DNA from: Actinomycetota bacterium | Lineage (GTDB): Bacteria; Actinomycetota; Acidimicrobiia; Acidimicrobiales; GCA-2861595 | Length of the DNA: 39,173 bases | Direction: 5' to 3' | Assembly: GCA_002861595.1 (NCBI GenBank) | Contig: PJQG01000008.1 | Span: forward strand, 1-39,173 | Shown here: positions 1 to 6,914 of the stretch, piece by piece | Numbering within the stretch: the stretch's first letter is position 1 | Layout: every line of letters begins with the position of its first letter | Translations under genes and position numbers: made by a program | Notes under the pieces: generated by a model | The model's database searches: none | What the model was told of the DNA's origin: nothing | The model's input: only the letters and a program-made list of their open reading frames with translations

Positions 1-1
1 C

Positions 2-376
2 ACCGGCGATGCCTTCCTGGCCGCGGTGGTGACCAAGGGCGCGGATGTGGTCAACGTGGCGCACTTAGGCCGGCGCCCGAGCGCCCATCAGCGCTCCGCC
101 TTGGAGTGGCTGAACCCCGTCTGCACCGCTCAGGGTTGCAACACCGGGGTCCGCCTGGAGATCGACCACCGCCGCGAGTGGGCCACCTCCAAGATCACGC
201 TTCTGGGCCTGCTCGATGGCTGTTGTGGCCACCACCACGACCTCAAGACGTACAAGGGCTGGGCCTTCGTGGCCGGCTCCGGCAAGCGCCCCATGGTGCC
301 CCCCGACGATCCCCGCCACCCCCGAAACGCCCGGGATGGGCGGGGACCCCCTGGCACCCAGGGCCAGGTGGCGTGA
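2..376 (+). CDS. HNH endonuclease, C-terminal part (DUF222-type), 5' end outside window
   Basis: The open frame runs in from the window edge with no stop, so the gene starts upstream; an internal GTG at 26 is unlikely to be the true start. The visible part carries a treble-clef HNH domain: a C-x4-C pair (CTAQGC), the core E-I-D-H-R, then a C-x-x-H-H-H run (CCGHHHDL) and a K-x-Y-K-G-W-x-F stretch. In actinomycetes this arrangement is the C-terminal HNH domain of DUF222/13E12-repeat proteins, a multicopy family of presumed nucleases often linked to mobile DNA. The Pro/Gly/Arg-rich tail after about residue 95 has no recognisable fold. Metal and catalytic residues are present, so this half is intact as far as visible. 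Decayed fragments follow immediately, which suggests an accessory region. Confidence 0.75.
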   Translation, partial: TGDAFLAAVVTKGADVVNVAHLGRRPSAHQRSALEWLNPVCTAQGCNTGVRLEIDHRREWATSKITLLGLLDGCCGHHHDLKTYKGWAFVAGSGKRPMVPPDDPRHPRNARDGRGPPGTQGQVA

Positions 377-419
377 GGGCCCGGCCGACCCCACCCACGC
401 AACATTACCCGATCGACGC

Positions 420-862
420 CTCCGACGAACTGCTGCCGGTGCTCCTTCGGCGCGAGTCGCCTTGGTCGCGGCGCCGGGGGGCAGGGCGACGTGCACGAGG
501 TGAGCCACGGTCGGCGACGAGCACGCCGCGACCGGGCGGGAAGGGCTGGGACGGGCGGAACCGCACCTTGGCGCCGCTGAGCTGGTCCACCTCGCTCCGG
601 TTCTCGGGCCGGAGGAGGAGGAGCCGGCGGTTGCGCCGCAGCGCGCCCAGCCAGCCGCTGAAGGCCCGCCCCAAGTGACGACGACGGCGCAGTGGGGAAG
701 CGCCGCCAGCTGCCAGGAGGGCCGGGTTGCCGAGGTCGAGCCCGTAGAGCTGCACGGTGCCGGGGTCGCCCTGGCGGGCCAGGCCGGCGGCGATCGTGCG
801 CAGCGCCGACGTCTTGCCCGCCCCCCCGGTGCCGAACACGAGCAGGCCGCCGCGGGCACCGT
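420..862 (-). pseudogene. FtsK/SpoIIIE-type ATPase remnant (EccC-like), frameshifted
   Basis: Read on the minus strand from about 862, one frame gives GGLLVFGTGGAGKTSALRT, a Walker A motif as in the tandem FtsK/SpoIIIE ATPase domains of EccC-type secretion ATPases, followed by VQLYGLDLGNPALLAA. Family-like sequence then continues in a second frame (LAALPHCAVVV), returns to the first (RAFSGWLGALR, then PPGRGVLVADR) and ends in the second again (VHVALPPG). At least three frame changes are therefore needed, and only the final ATPase domain is present. Upstream homology stops at about 860, exactly where an unrelated plus-strand fragment begins, so the 5' part was lost by a rearrangement. The coordinates are approximate. 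Not expected to make a functional protein. Confidence 0.65.
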
Positions 863-992
863 GCCCGTCTACCGCCTGTACCTGGCGTCCAACGGCGATC
901 ACTTCTACACAGCGGACACCGCCCAGCGGGACTCCGCGGTGAGCGCCGGCTACCGCTACGAGATGATCGCCTTCTACGCCCCACCCCGTTGA
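861..992 (+). pseudogene. C-terminal fragment of a DUF5648-like extracellular repeat protein
   Basis: From 861 the plus strand encodes PVYRLYLASNGDHFYTAD followed by QRDSAVSAGYRYEMIAFY and a stop at 990-992. The order P-V-Y-R-L-Y, G-D-H-F-Y-T, then a G-Y-x-Y-E near the end is the signature of DUF5648-type repeats, found at the C-termini of secreted actinobacterial proteins, often hydrolases. Only one repeat end is present. The frame continues upstream to 675, but that part is antisense to the FtsK-like remnant and has no matching sequence, so the fragment has lost its start and body. The junction at about 860 joins two unrelated broken genes. No function is expected. Confidence 0.55.
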
Positions 993-1138
993 CCTGCCCC
1001 CGCGCTCTGCACAGGATGCCGTCCTGTCGCTCGTCGCCCCAAAAGGGCCCGTCTACCGGCAGGGACGGCCACATCAACCCGTCTTCGACGAACGACCATC
1101 CGGCGCCGGCGGCGGCTCTCACCGCTACCTTCGCGGTC

Positions 1139-1618
1139 ATGGAGGTGGAGGTGGTGCGCAGTGCACGACGGCGGCGCACGGTCCAGGCCCGGGCCGTGGG
1201 AGGCGTCCTGCGCGTTTCCATCCCTGCCACCATGACCAAGGCCGAGGAGGAGCGCTTCGTCGGCGAGATGGTCCGCCGTATGCAGCGACGCACCCAGGCC
1301 CACACGGTTGACCTCACCGAGCGGGCCGCAACGCTGGCGGCGCGCCACGCCCTCGACACCCCGGACTCCATTCGATGGGTCGACAACCAGGAGTGGCGGT
1401 GGGGATCATGCACGCCAGCGGACCGAACCATCCGCATCTCGTCCCGCGTTGCCGCCTACCCGCCCTGGGTGCTCGACTACGTGATCGTGCACGAGCTGGC
1501 GCATCTCACCGTGCCCGGTCATGGTCCGTCGTTCTGGGCTCTGGTGGGGCGTTACCCGAAGACGGAGCGGGCCCGGGGCTTCCTGATGGCGAAGGGCCTC
1601 GAGCCCGACCACCAGTGA
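1139..1618 (+). CDS. YgjP/SprT-like zinc metalloprotease (M48-type, DUF45)
   Basis: A 159-residue protein. Its C-terminal half has the zincin motif in VIVHELAHL (HExxH), with a further histidine in GHGPSFWALV eight residues after the second motif histidine. Just before it, the WRWGSCTPADRTIRIS stretch is the hallmark of the YgjP family (W-G-S-C...I.lN/S). The N-terminal part (VEVVRSARRRRTVQARAV) matches the usual family opening. Family members are soluble, putative metal-dependent hydrolases of unknown substrate, often near restriction or DNA-repair genes. The ATG at 1139 begins the homologous region; the longer open frame upstream runs through non-coding sequence. The stop overlaps the next gene by four bases (GTGA), implying translational coupling. 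Confidence 0.85.
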   Translation: MEVEVVRSARRRRTVQARAVGGVLRVSIPATMTKAEEERFVGEMVRRMQRRTQAHTVDLTERAATLAARHALDTPDSIRWVDNQEWRWGSCTPADRTIRISSRVAAYPPWVLDYVIVHELAHLTVPGHGPSFWALVGRYPKTERARGFLMAKGLEPDHQ

Positions 1619-1866
1619 CAGACGACCCTCAGGAGCCGGCGCCCGCGGAGAGCCCGGGCCATTCGAAGACGCCGGCGGCTCTTGCCTTGTCCTGTGCGTT
1701 TGGCGCGCTCGGCGTCGTGCTCATCTTCGCCGGGCTCGCCACCTCCGCCGACGCCGCTTTCCTGGCGGGCCTTGTCGCCGGCGTCGTGTCGCTGTCCGCC
1801 GCCCTCTTCTGGCGCTCGGAGCTGGTGAGCTCCTGGGCCGACCGAAAACGAGCCACGCGGAGCTGA
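1615..1866 (+). CDS. small two-helix membrane protein
   Basis: 83 residues starting at a GTG that overlaps the stop of the metalloprotease gene (GTGA). A Pro/Glu-rich N-terminal tail of about 20 residues is followed by two hydrophobic helices, roughly residues 22-43 (ALALSCAFGALGVVLIFAGL) and 47-66 (AAFLAGLVAGVVSLSAALFW), joined by a short Thr-Ser-Ala-Asp turn. A charged C-terminus of about 16 residues follows. I do not recognise a named family. The tight overlap argues that it is a real gene made together with the protease and perhaps partnering it at the membrane; that role is inference. A strong hairpin follows 82 bases after the stop. Confidence 0.6.
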   Translation: MTDDPQEPAPAESPGHSKTPAALALSCAFGALGVVLIFAGLATSADAAFLAGLVAGVVSLSAALFWRSELVSSWADRKRATRS

Positions 1867-1948
1867 TGCCCCTGCCAACGTGGTCAGCGAAACGGCGCTG
1901 GAGCGCCGCTTTCCGGCACAGCCTCGTGGAGCCGGAGGAAGGTGTACC

Positions 1949-1976
1949 GGAAGGCGGCGCCCTGGCGCCGCCTTCC
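1949..1976. terminator. perfect 13-bp inverted repeat between convergent genes
   Basis: Positions 1949-1961 and 1964-1976 are exact reverse complements, starting GGAAGGCGG, separated by two bases; in RNA this would be a 12-bp stem with a four-base loop. It lies between the plus-strand small membrane gene (stop 1866) and abuts the minus-strand hydrolase stop at 1977, so it could end transcription from both sides. There is no T-tract on either side, as is common for high-GC actinobacterial terminators. Confidence 0.7.
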
Positions 1977-2792
1977 TCACCACGTTGGATCGGGGGTCAG
2001 GCGGGTGGCGAGCTCGGTGAGCAGCCGATCGGCAAAGGCGGGGGTGAGCAGGTCCGTGCCGTGGCCGATGTTGTCGTACCACCACAGGGCCTTGGGCTCC
2101 TTGGCCCACCGGTAGATGGCCTCGGCGTGCTCCGGCCCGAAGTACCAGTCGTCAGGATCGTGGACCACGATGGTGAACGCGGGGGCGATGGCCGCGACGA
2201 CGTCCTCGGCCTCGGGCAGGAACTCACAATCGACCGACACCCTCGTGCGCAGGACCTTGGCAAGGAACACCCGCCCGCCCGGCCCGCTGACCCAGCGGCG
2301 CACTCGGCTCGATCCCTCCCGGTCCACCTGGCCCCACGCCGGCGCGCTGACGGCCACCGTGCCGGCGACCCCGCCGGCACTGCCGGCGTGCAACAGCGTG
2401 GCGGCGCCGCCCAGGCTCATGCCCACCGTCACCACGGGAACGCCCTCGGGCGCGGCGGCCACCGCGGCAGCCACATCGAGAGGCTCGTTGCGGCCCATCG
2501 AGCACAGACCGCCGGACTCGCCGTGGCCCCGCAGGTCGGGCACCACCACGTGCGCCCGCCGAGCCAGCAACTGGGCGAAGGCGTGGACCCGCGGAGCGCG
2601 TGACCAGTTGACGAAGCCGTGCACCAGCACCACGGTGCAGAAGGCGTCGGGCGGTCCCTGTAGCCGCCAGGCGTTCAGGCGGACGCCGTCGGAGGTGGTG
2701 AGGCTGATGCGCTGCTCCCGGCGGTACCGGGGAGCAACGACGTACTTCCGGAGGTAGCGGGTTACGGCTCGTCCGGTACGGAGCGTCGCCAT
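1977..2792 (-). CDS. alpha/beta hydrolase
   Basis: A 271-residue alpha/beta-hydrolase-fold protein. The oxyanion-hole motif is VVLVHGFVN near residue 55, PDLRGHGES follows at about 90, the nucleophile elbow is GMSLGGAA, an acid candidate lies in VHDPDDWYF, and the late catalytic histidine is in NIGHGTDLL. The N-terminal Arg-rich stretch (RYLRKYVVAPRYRR) before the first strand resembles DUF1749/YqkD-like serine hydrolases that start with a membrane-proximal helix. The substrate is unknown. The ATG at 2792 is the first good start; using it overlaps the upstream kinase-like gene by 31 bases, and the next in-frame valine codon (GTA) cannot initiate. It is probably co-transcribed with the UbiB-like and DksA-like genes. 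Confidence 0.8.
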   Translation of the reverse strand: MATLRTGRAVTRYLRKYVVAPRYRREQRISLTTSDGVRLNAWRLQGPPDAFCTVVLVHGFVNWSRAPRVHAFAQLLARRAHVVVPDLRGHGESGGLCSMGRNEPLDVAAAVAAAPEGVPVVTVGMSLGGAATLLHAGSAGGVAGTVAVSAPAWGQVDREGSSRVRRWVSGPGGRVFLAKVLRTRVSVDCEFLPEAEDVVAAIAPAFTIVVHDPDDWYFGPEHAEAIYRWAKEPKALWWYDNIGHGTDLLTPAFADRLLTELATRLTPDPTW

Positions 2793-4213
2793 TCCGCCTC
2801 GAGGTGTCCCAGCTCGGTGCAGGGCGGCGCACCCTCCCGGTACTCGGCGAGGATCCCCCGCCAGTTGTTGGTGGCCTCGAGCCGGCTCAGCAGAGCACTC
2901 ACACCCCACACCACCCGGTCGAGGATCACGTAGGACGTGGGCATGTTCAGCTTCTTGATGAGCTCGCCGTAGCGGCCCTGCATGTCGATCACCGTCTGCA
3001 GCGCCTTGCCCGTCCACTCCCTCGTGTAGGTGAAACAGTCGGTGAGGTACGGCTCGTACGGTCCCCGCACGTACTCGAAGACGAACTCAGGATCGAAGCC
3101 GTGGTTCGGGGCGAGGAAGTTGGCGGCGACCGAGGTGCGTACCAGTCGTTCCGGGTCCTCGGCCAGCACGGCGTCGAGCACGGGCCCGAGACGGTCGAAC
3201 TCGCCCGCCGACCACTTCTTGACGAGGCCGAAGTCCAAGAAGGTGACCGACCCGTCCTCGTGAAATCGGTAGTTGCCGGGATGGGGATCGCCGTTGAACA
3301 CGTTGTGGAGGTGGATCGAGCCCTGGGCGAAGCGCATGATCACCTCGCCGGCGCGGTCCTTGGCCTCCTGGTCGGCGCTGGCCAGGAACTCCTCCCAGCG
3401 CATCCCCTCCACCCACTCGCTGGTGAGCACCCGCCGAGCGCTGCGCTCGGGCACGACCCGGGGAATGCGAATGAAAGGATGGCCGGTGTAGCGGTCGGCG
3501 AACTCGGTCTGGCACCCCGCTTCATGGCGGTAGTCGAGCTCATCGGCCATCCGCTCCCGCAGCTCGTCGACCAGCGCCTTGACCTCGAGGTTCTTGAGGG
3601 CGAACTGGGCGAAGACGTTGTAGAGGAATTCGGCATTGTCGAGGTCGCTCTGGATCGCCTCGTCCACGCCCGGGTACTGGACCTTGACGGCGACGAGGCG
3701 TCCATCGGGCATGACCGCCCGATGCACCTGCCCGATGGACGCGGCCGCCACCGGGATCGGGTCCCAGTCGAGGAACAGCTTCTCCGGATCAGTGCCGAGC
3801 TCCTCACGAATCACCCCCTCGGCCAGGCTGGGGGCCATGGGCGGCACGTCGGCCTGCAGCGTGGCCAGTGCCGCCTTGGCCTCCTCGGGCAGGCCGTCGG
3901 CGATGAACGACAGCATCTGGCCCGCCTTCATGATGGCGCCTTTCATACCGCCCAGCACCTTGGCCACGTCCTCGGCCGAGCGGATGGCGAACTGCTCCTC
4001 GAGGCGCGCCCGCTCTTCCTCGGTGGCGCGCCGGCCCCGGATCTTCACCTCCGCGAAGTGCAGGCCCCGGCGGGCCGTGAGGCGCCAAACCCGGGCCTGG
4101 CGCTCCAAGCGGGCCCGGCGTCCGGGATCACGCCAGGCCTTCGCGGCACGGAGCCCGACGGCTGTCAGCCCGGCGAGGACCCCGAGGCCCCCGGCGACCG
4201 CTGCCTTGCGCAC
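2762..4213 (-). CDS. ABC1/UbiB-family atypical protein kinase
   Basis: 483 residues with the full set of UbiB/ABC1 motifs. The family-specific K-x-G-Q is in IMKAGQMLS near residue 97, the Ala-rich nucleotide loop is AAASIGQVH, the beta-3 lysine is in VAVKVQYPG, the catalytic-loop equivalent is NGDPHPGNY, and the metal-binding aspartate is in FLDFGLVKK. The N-terminus carries one short hydrophobic segment (GGLGVLAGLTAVGL). These are ATP-binding ATPase/kinase-like proteins tied to isoprenoid lipid and quinone metabolism; in a menaquinone-using actinomycete the precise target is unknown. The start is a GTG three bases after the stop of the DksA-like gene, so the two are almost certainly one transcript. 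All motif residues look intact. Confidence 0.88.
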   Translation of the reverse strand: MRKAAVAGGLGVLAGLTAVGLRAAKAWRDPGRRARLERQARVWRLTARRGLHFAEVKIRGRRATEEERARLEEQFAIRSAEDVAKVLGGMKGAIMKAGQMLSFIADGLPEEAKAALATLQADVPPMAPSLAEGVIREELGTDPEKLFLDWDPIPVAAASIGQVHRAVMPDGRLVAVKVQYPGVDEAIQSDLDNAEFLYNVFAQFALKNLEVKALVDELRERMADELDYRHEAGCQTEFADRYTGHPFIRIPRVVPERSARRVLTSEWVEGMRWEEFLASADQEAKDRAGEVIMRFAQGSIHLHNVFNGDPHPGNYRFHEDGSVTFLDFGLVKKWSAGEFDRLGPVLDAVLAEDPERLVRTSVAANFLAPNHGFDPEFVFEYVRGPYEPYLTDCFTYTREWTGKALQTVIDMQGRYGELIKKLNMPTSYVILDRVVWGVSALLSRLEATNNWRGILAEYREGAPPCTELGHLEAEWRRSVPDEP

Positions 4214-4216
4214 CGC

Positions 4217-4606
4217 CTAGGGCTGCTCGCCGACCTGGCGGGCCTCGCGCTCGGCCAGGGCCTGGTCTTGCAGGCAGAAGCGGGCGGCGGGCATCGCCTC
4301 GAGGCGGGCCTCGCCGATGGCGTTGCCACACGCTTCGCAGGTGCCATAGGAGCCGTCGTCCAGCCGCCGTAGCGCATGCTCCACGTCGGCCAGCTCCGCC
4401 TCCACCCGCTCCAGGATCGACAGGTCGCGCTCCCGGTTGAACGTCTCGGTGCCGACATCGGCCTGGTGCTGGTCGACGGACGACAGCTCGGACAAGCTGT
4501 CTTCCTCCGACTCCGAGGTGAGGCCGTCGGCAAAGTACCCGTCGCGCAGGCCACCGAGGCGGGTCCGTTCTTCCTCGAGCCGCCCCCGCACCAGTTCGTC
4601 GTCCAT
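4217..4606 (-). CDS. DksA/TraR-family zinc-finger protein with an altered finger
   Basis: 129 residues. The N-terminal two thirds is predicted helical and acidic (SESEEDSLSELSS), as in DksA/TraR coiled coils; the C-terminus has YGTCEACGNAIGEARLEAMP followed by ARFCLQDQ. The usual four-cysteine finger is reduced: C90, C93 and C111 are present, but the fourth ligand position holds D114 (C-L-Q-D). Actinobacterial relatives are small general stress or RNA-polymerase-associated proteins; function here is inferred from family only. The ATG at 4606 gives the expected length and is preferred to an upstream frame extension to 4858, which runs antisense to a broken HNH-like gene. It is first in a transcript with the UbiB-like kinase, three bases upstream of its GTG. 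Confidence 0.8.
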   Translation of the reverse strand: MDDELVRGRLEEERTRLGGLRDGYFADGLTSESEEDSLSELSSVDQHQADVGTETFNRERDLSILERVEAELADVEHALRRLDDGSYGTCEACGNAIGEARLEAMPAARFCLQDQALAEREARQVGEQP

Positions 4607-4609
4607 GTC

Positions 4610-5006
4610 ATGACTGTAGTTTCCGGCCGTCTCGGCAAGCCTCGGCAGAAGCAGAGGGCACGCCGCCGTTGGTCCGGATGGCGGATCCTCGCCTACCTTC
4701 TGGCCCATCCCTGCGTTGGCTGCGGGAGGCGGATCCGGTCGTCTTGACTTCGACCATCTTCGTGACAAGGTCAGTGCCGTGAGCCATCTGGCAATGGCTG
4801 GCCACTCCTGGCGCACGATCGCAGTCGAGATCGCCAAGTGCGAGGTCGTCTGCGCCAACCGCCACCGGCGCCGAACGGCCCGGCGGGCAGAAACGTTCAG
4901 GTATCGCTCGACTCGGCCGCAACCTCACGGCGACGACACCTGCTCTGGAAGGGCCGAGGCAGCGGACCCGATGGTCCTGCCGGGTACGCTGTTCCTGGGC
5001 CGCTAG
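4610..5006 (+). pseudogene. short HNH-like protein gene broken by two single-base deletions
   Basis: From the ATG at 4610 one frame encodes RWSGWRILAYLLAHPCVGCG, the start of a small HNH-type protein common in actinomycetes. The expected continuation (acidic, then VVLDFDH) appears only after two frame changes: near 4722 (TGCGGGAGG, where an extra G would restore the frame) and near 4745 (TTGAC, expected TTGGAC). The rest reads LDFDHLRDKVSAVSHL then IAKCEVVCANRHRRRT, where the family normally has C-A-N-C-H, so a metal-binding cysteine is also replaced by arginine. The final frame runs into the tRNA-Lys gene. A cysteine loss plus two shifts argues for a true pseudogene rather than sequencing error alone. 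Confidence 0.65.
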
Positions 5007-5072
5007 CTCAGCCGGTAGAGCAGGAGTCTTTTAAACTTCAGGCGCCGGGATCGAGACCCGGGCGGCCCACCA
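4997..5072 (+). tRNA. tRNA-Lys (anticodon UUU)
   Basis: A complete cloverleaf of 76 bases. The acceptor arms are GGGCCGC (4997-5003) and GCGGCCC (5062-5068), with discriminator A5069 and an encoded CCA at 5070-5072. The D arm is GCTC-AGCCGGTA-GAGC, the anticodon stem is GGAGT/ACTTC around loop CTTTTAA with anticodon TTT at 5030-5032, and the T stem is CCGGG/CCCGG with loop ATCGAGA. The T loop begins with A instead of the usual T at its first position. UUU with discriminator A fits lysine. Confidence 0.95.
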
Positions 5073-5105
5073 GCAAGGAGCGCCTCTTTTGGGAACGGCG
5101 AGCCC

Positions 5106-5165
5106 TCAGGTGAGCAGCAGGATCAGGATGACGAGCAGGATCAGGGTTCCGACGCCGATGTACAC
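5106..5165 (-). CDS. 19-residue hydrophobic membrane peptide
   Basis: A tiny gene: GTG at 5165, then codons giving MYIGVGTLILLVILILLLT and a TGA stop at 5106-5108. A strong ribosome-binding site AAGGAG lies six bases before the GTG, which supports translation. The product is a single transmembrane helix with almost no flanking residues. It resembles tiny Tyr-Ile-Gly-x-Gly-Thr-Leu peptides that I recall from actinobacterial genomes, but I cannot confirm a family without a search. It is divergent from the next small membrane protein gene (start 5275), sharing a 109-base spacer. Evidence is the Shine-Dalgarno and the unbroken hydrophobic pattern. Confidence 0.55.
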   Translation of the reverse strand: MYIGVGTLILLVILILLLT

Positions 5166-5274
5166 GACACGCTCCTTCCGTAGCTGACTGCCCCGACCGT
5201 CCCCGTTCACCAGGCGAGGCAAACCACGTGCGGCGTCGTTTCGACCACTGTCCGCCGGGGAAAAAACGGATTTC

Positions 5275-5490
5275 ATGATCGCCTTCTTCGTGATCCTCGT
5301 GGTCCTGATGGTGCTCGTGGTCGCCGCCGGGACGCGGAACGCAGGGCCTCGCCGGCGGGTCGTCCACGAGCGTGACGTCGTGGTCGACCGGCGCCCGCAG
5401 GTGCTGGAGGAGGTCGTCTACGACGATGCCTACCCGCCGCCCGTCGTCAGCACGCGTCGCGTCGTTCGCCGTCGGCGCACCCTGCGCTGA
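5275..5490 (+). CDS. small single-pass membrane protein with Arg-rich tail
   Basis: 71 residues from an ATG at 5275. Residues 2-18 (IAFFVILVVLMVLVVAA) form one transmembrane helix at the very N-terminus. The rest is a hydrophilic tail with alternating basic and Val-rich patches (RRRVVHERDVVVDRRPQ, then TRRVVRRRRTLR) and an acidic-proline middle (YDDAYPPP), so the tail would be cytoplasmic under the positive-inside rule. No family is recognised. It ends one base before the stop of egtD on the other strand, and it is divergent from the 19-residue membrane peptide. The start follows an A-rich patch (GGGGAAAAAACGG) that could serve as a weak ribosome site. Confidence 0.55.
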   Translation: MIAFFVILVVLMVLVVAAGTRNAGPRRRVVHERDVVVDRRPQVLEEVVYDDAYPPPVVSTRRVVRRRRTLR

Positions 5491-5491
5491 G

Positions 5492-6472
5492 CTACCGGCC
5501 GGCGGGGACAGACAGCGAGACGCCATAGTCGCCGGCGGCGTCGGTCCACCACCTCACCAGCTCCAGGCCGGCGGCGGCCAACTCGGCCTCGACCACTGGT
5601 CGGCGGAACTTCGCGCTGATCTCGGTGCGCACCGACTCGCCCGCCTCCAGCTCCAGGGTCATCCCGAGGGCGGCGATGTGCACGACCTGCGGCGCGACGG
5701 CGCGCAACCGTATCTCCATCCACTCGTTGTCACGGTCGAACCGGGCTTCGTGGGCGAACTGCTCCACGTCGAAGTCGGCGTCCAGCTCGCGGTTGAGGAC
5801 GACGAGCACGTTGCGGTTGAACGCCGCCGTCACCCCCGCAGCGTCGTCGTAGGCGGCCTCGAGACGCACAGGGTCCTTGACGAGGTCCGTACCGACGAGC
5901 AGGGCATCCCGCGGCGCCATGCCACTGGCCAGCTCGCCCAGGAACCACTTTCGCTCCAGCGGCCCCAGGTTGCCGATCGTGCCGCCGAGGAACACCAGCA
6001 GGCGGCGCCCGCCGGCGGGCAGATGGTGGAGATGGCGCTCGAAGTCCCCCACCACACCATGGACCTCAGCGTCGGGGTACTCCACGGCAAGGGCGGCGGT
6101 GGCGACGCGGATGGTGGGCTCGCTCACGTCGAACACCGCGATGCGCTCCAGTTGGCCGGCGCCGGCCATGGGGTCGAGGAGGAGCCGGGTCTTCTCGGAG
6201 GTCCCCGAGCCCAGCTCGACGAGCGTGTCGGCGCCGGTGAGGCCTGCTATGTGCCCCGCCTCTCGGGCCAGGATCTCGCGCTCGCGGCGCGTCGGGTAGT
6301 ACTCCGGCTGTCGGGTGATCTCCTCGAAGAGGGCGCACCCGCGCTCGTCGTAGAACCACTTCGGCGGTAGCTCCCGGGGCCGCGAGCCGAGCCCGGCGCG
6401 CACGTCAGCGCGCAGTGCACGGGCCAGGTCCTCTGGGGTCAGGTGGACCTCTACGTGTGGCGAGGGCGTCAT
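5492..6472 (-). CDS. egtD: L-histidine N-alpha-methyltransferase EgtD
   Basis: 326 residues, the normal EgtD length. EgtD transfers three methyl groups from S-adenosylmethionine to histidine to make hercynine, the first step of ergothioneine synthesis, in the cytoplasm. The N-terminus has PPKWFYDERGCALFEEIT and the PEYYPTRRE segment with the substrate-side tyrosines; the SAM site is LVELGSGTSEKTRLLL; the histidine-binding asparagine is in FLGGTIGNLG; and the C-terminal R-T-E-I-S-A-K-F carries the Glu and Ser that hold the histidine amino group. No egtB, egtA, egtC or egtE lies in the window, so the pathway partners must be elsewhere. It is last in the minus-strand run behind sdhD, 37 bases downstream, and may be read through from it. 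Confidence 0.93.
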   Translation of the reverse strand: MTPSPHVEVHLTPEDLARALRADVRAGLGSRPRELPPKWFYDERGCALFEEITRQPEYYPTRREREILAREAGHIAGLTGADTLVELGSGTSEKTRLLLDPMAGAGQLERIAVFDVSEPTIRVATAALAVEYPDAEVHGVVGDFERHLHHLPAGGRRLLVFLGGTIGNLGPLERKWFLGELASGMAPRDALLVGTDLVKDPVRLEAAYDDAAGVTAAFNRNVLVVLNRELDADFDVEQFAHEARFDRDNEWMEIRLRAVAPQVVHIAALGMTLELEAGESVRTEISAKFRRPVVEAELAAAGLELVRWWTDAAGDYGVSLSVPAGR

Positions 6473-6509
6473 GCGGCCGGAACTCCGGGTGCTCCGGGGT
6501 GTCCCGCCG

Positions 6510-6914
6510 TCAAGGCGCCTGGAACGTGACGATGGTGAAGGTCCCGTAGGCGAACAGGCCCAACGACGATGAGTACAGGGCGACCTTGGTCGCAGTTCGG
6601 CGGGCGTGCGAGTGCACGTAGTCCTCCACGATCCAGCGCAGCCCGTTGAGGCCGTGGGACAGGGCCAGGGCGAGCAGGGCCCAGTCGAACACCCTCCACA
6701 GCGGGTTCGACCACCGCTCCCCCACGAAGGCGGCGTCGGTCTCGGTGACGTCGTTGACGATGTGGGTGATGGCGAAGTGGGTCAGGGCCAGGAACAGCAG
6801 GACCAGGCCCGAGAGCCGCATGAAGACCCAGGACCACGCCTCGTAGTTCTGGCGGGCCCTGCGCTCGAGACGCCTCCCGCCGGTGGGGCCGGGCTCGAGG
6901 ACCGGAGCGGCCAT
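6510..6914 (-). CDS. sdhD: succinate dehydrogenase membrane anchor subunit SdhD
   Basis: 134 residues with three transmembrane helices: WVFMRLSGLVLLFLALTHFA, then VFDWALLALALSHGLNGLRW, and ALYSSSLGLFAYGTFTIVTF. The first helix has THF-A-ITH and the second has SHGLNGLRWIVEDYV, the typical histidine and Asn-Gly-Leu-Arg signature of SdhC/SdhD cytochrome b subunits that anchor the flavoprotein/iron-sulfur dimer and bind heme and quinone. The ATG at 6914 shares one base with the sdhC stop (TGATG). The catalytic subunits sdhA and sdhB, which usually follow sdhCD, are absent; egtD is next instead. Confidence 0.85.
   Translation of the reverse strand: MAAPVLEPGPTGGRRLERRARQNYEAWSWVFMRLSGLVLLFLALTHFAITHIVNDVTETDAAFVGERWSNPLWRVFDWALLALALSHGLNGLRWIVEDYVHSHARRTATKVALYSSSLGLFAYGTFTIVTFQAP

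Noticed and set aside
2804-4372. A 522-codon plus-strand frame opposite the UbiB-like gene
   Set aside because: It spans two genes on the other strand and the spacer between them, and no fold motif is visible.
5073-5105. Possible terminator after tRNA-Lys (CCTCTTTTGG)
   Set aside because: There is a short T run but no stable stem before it.
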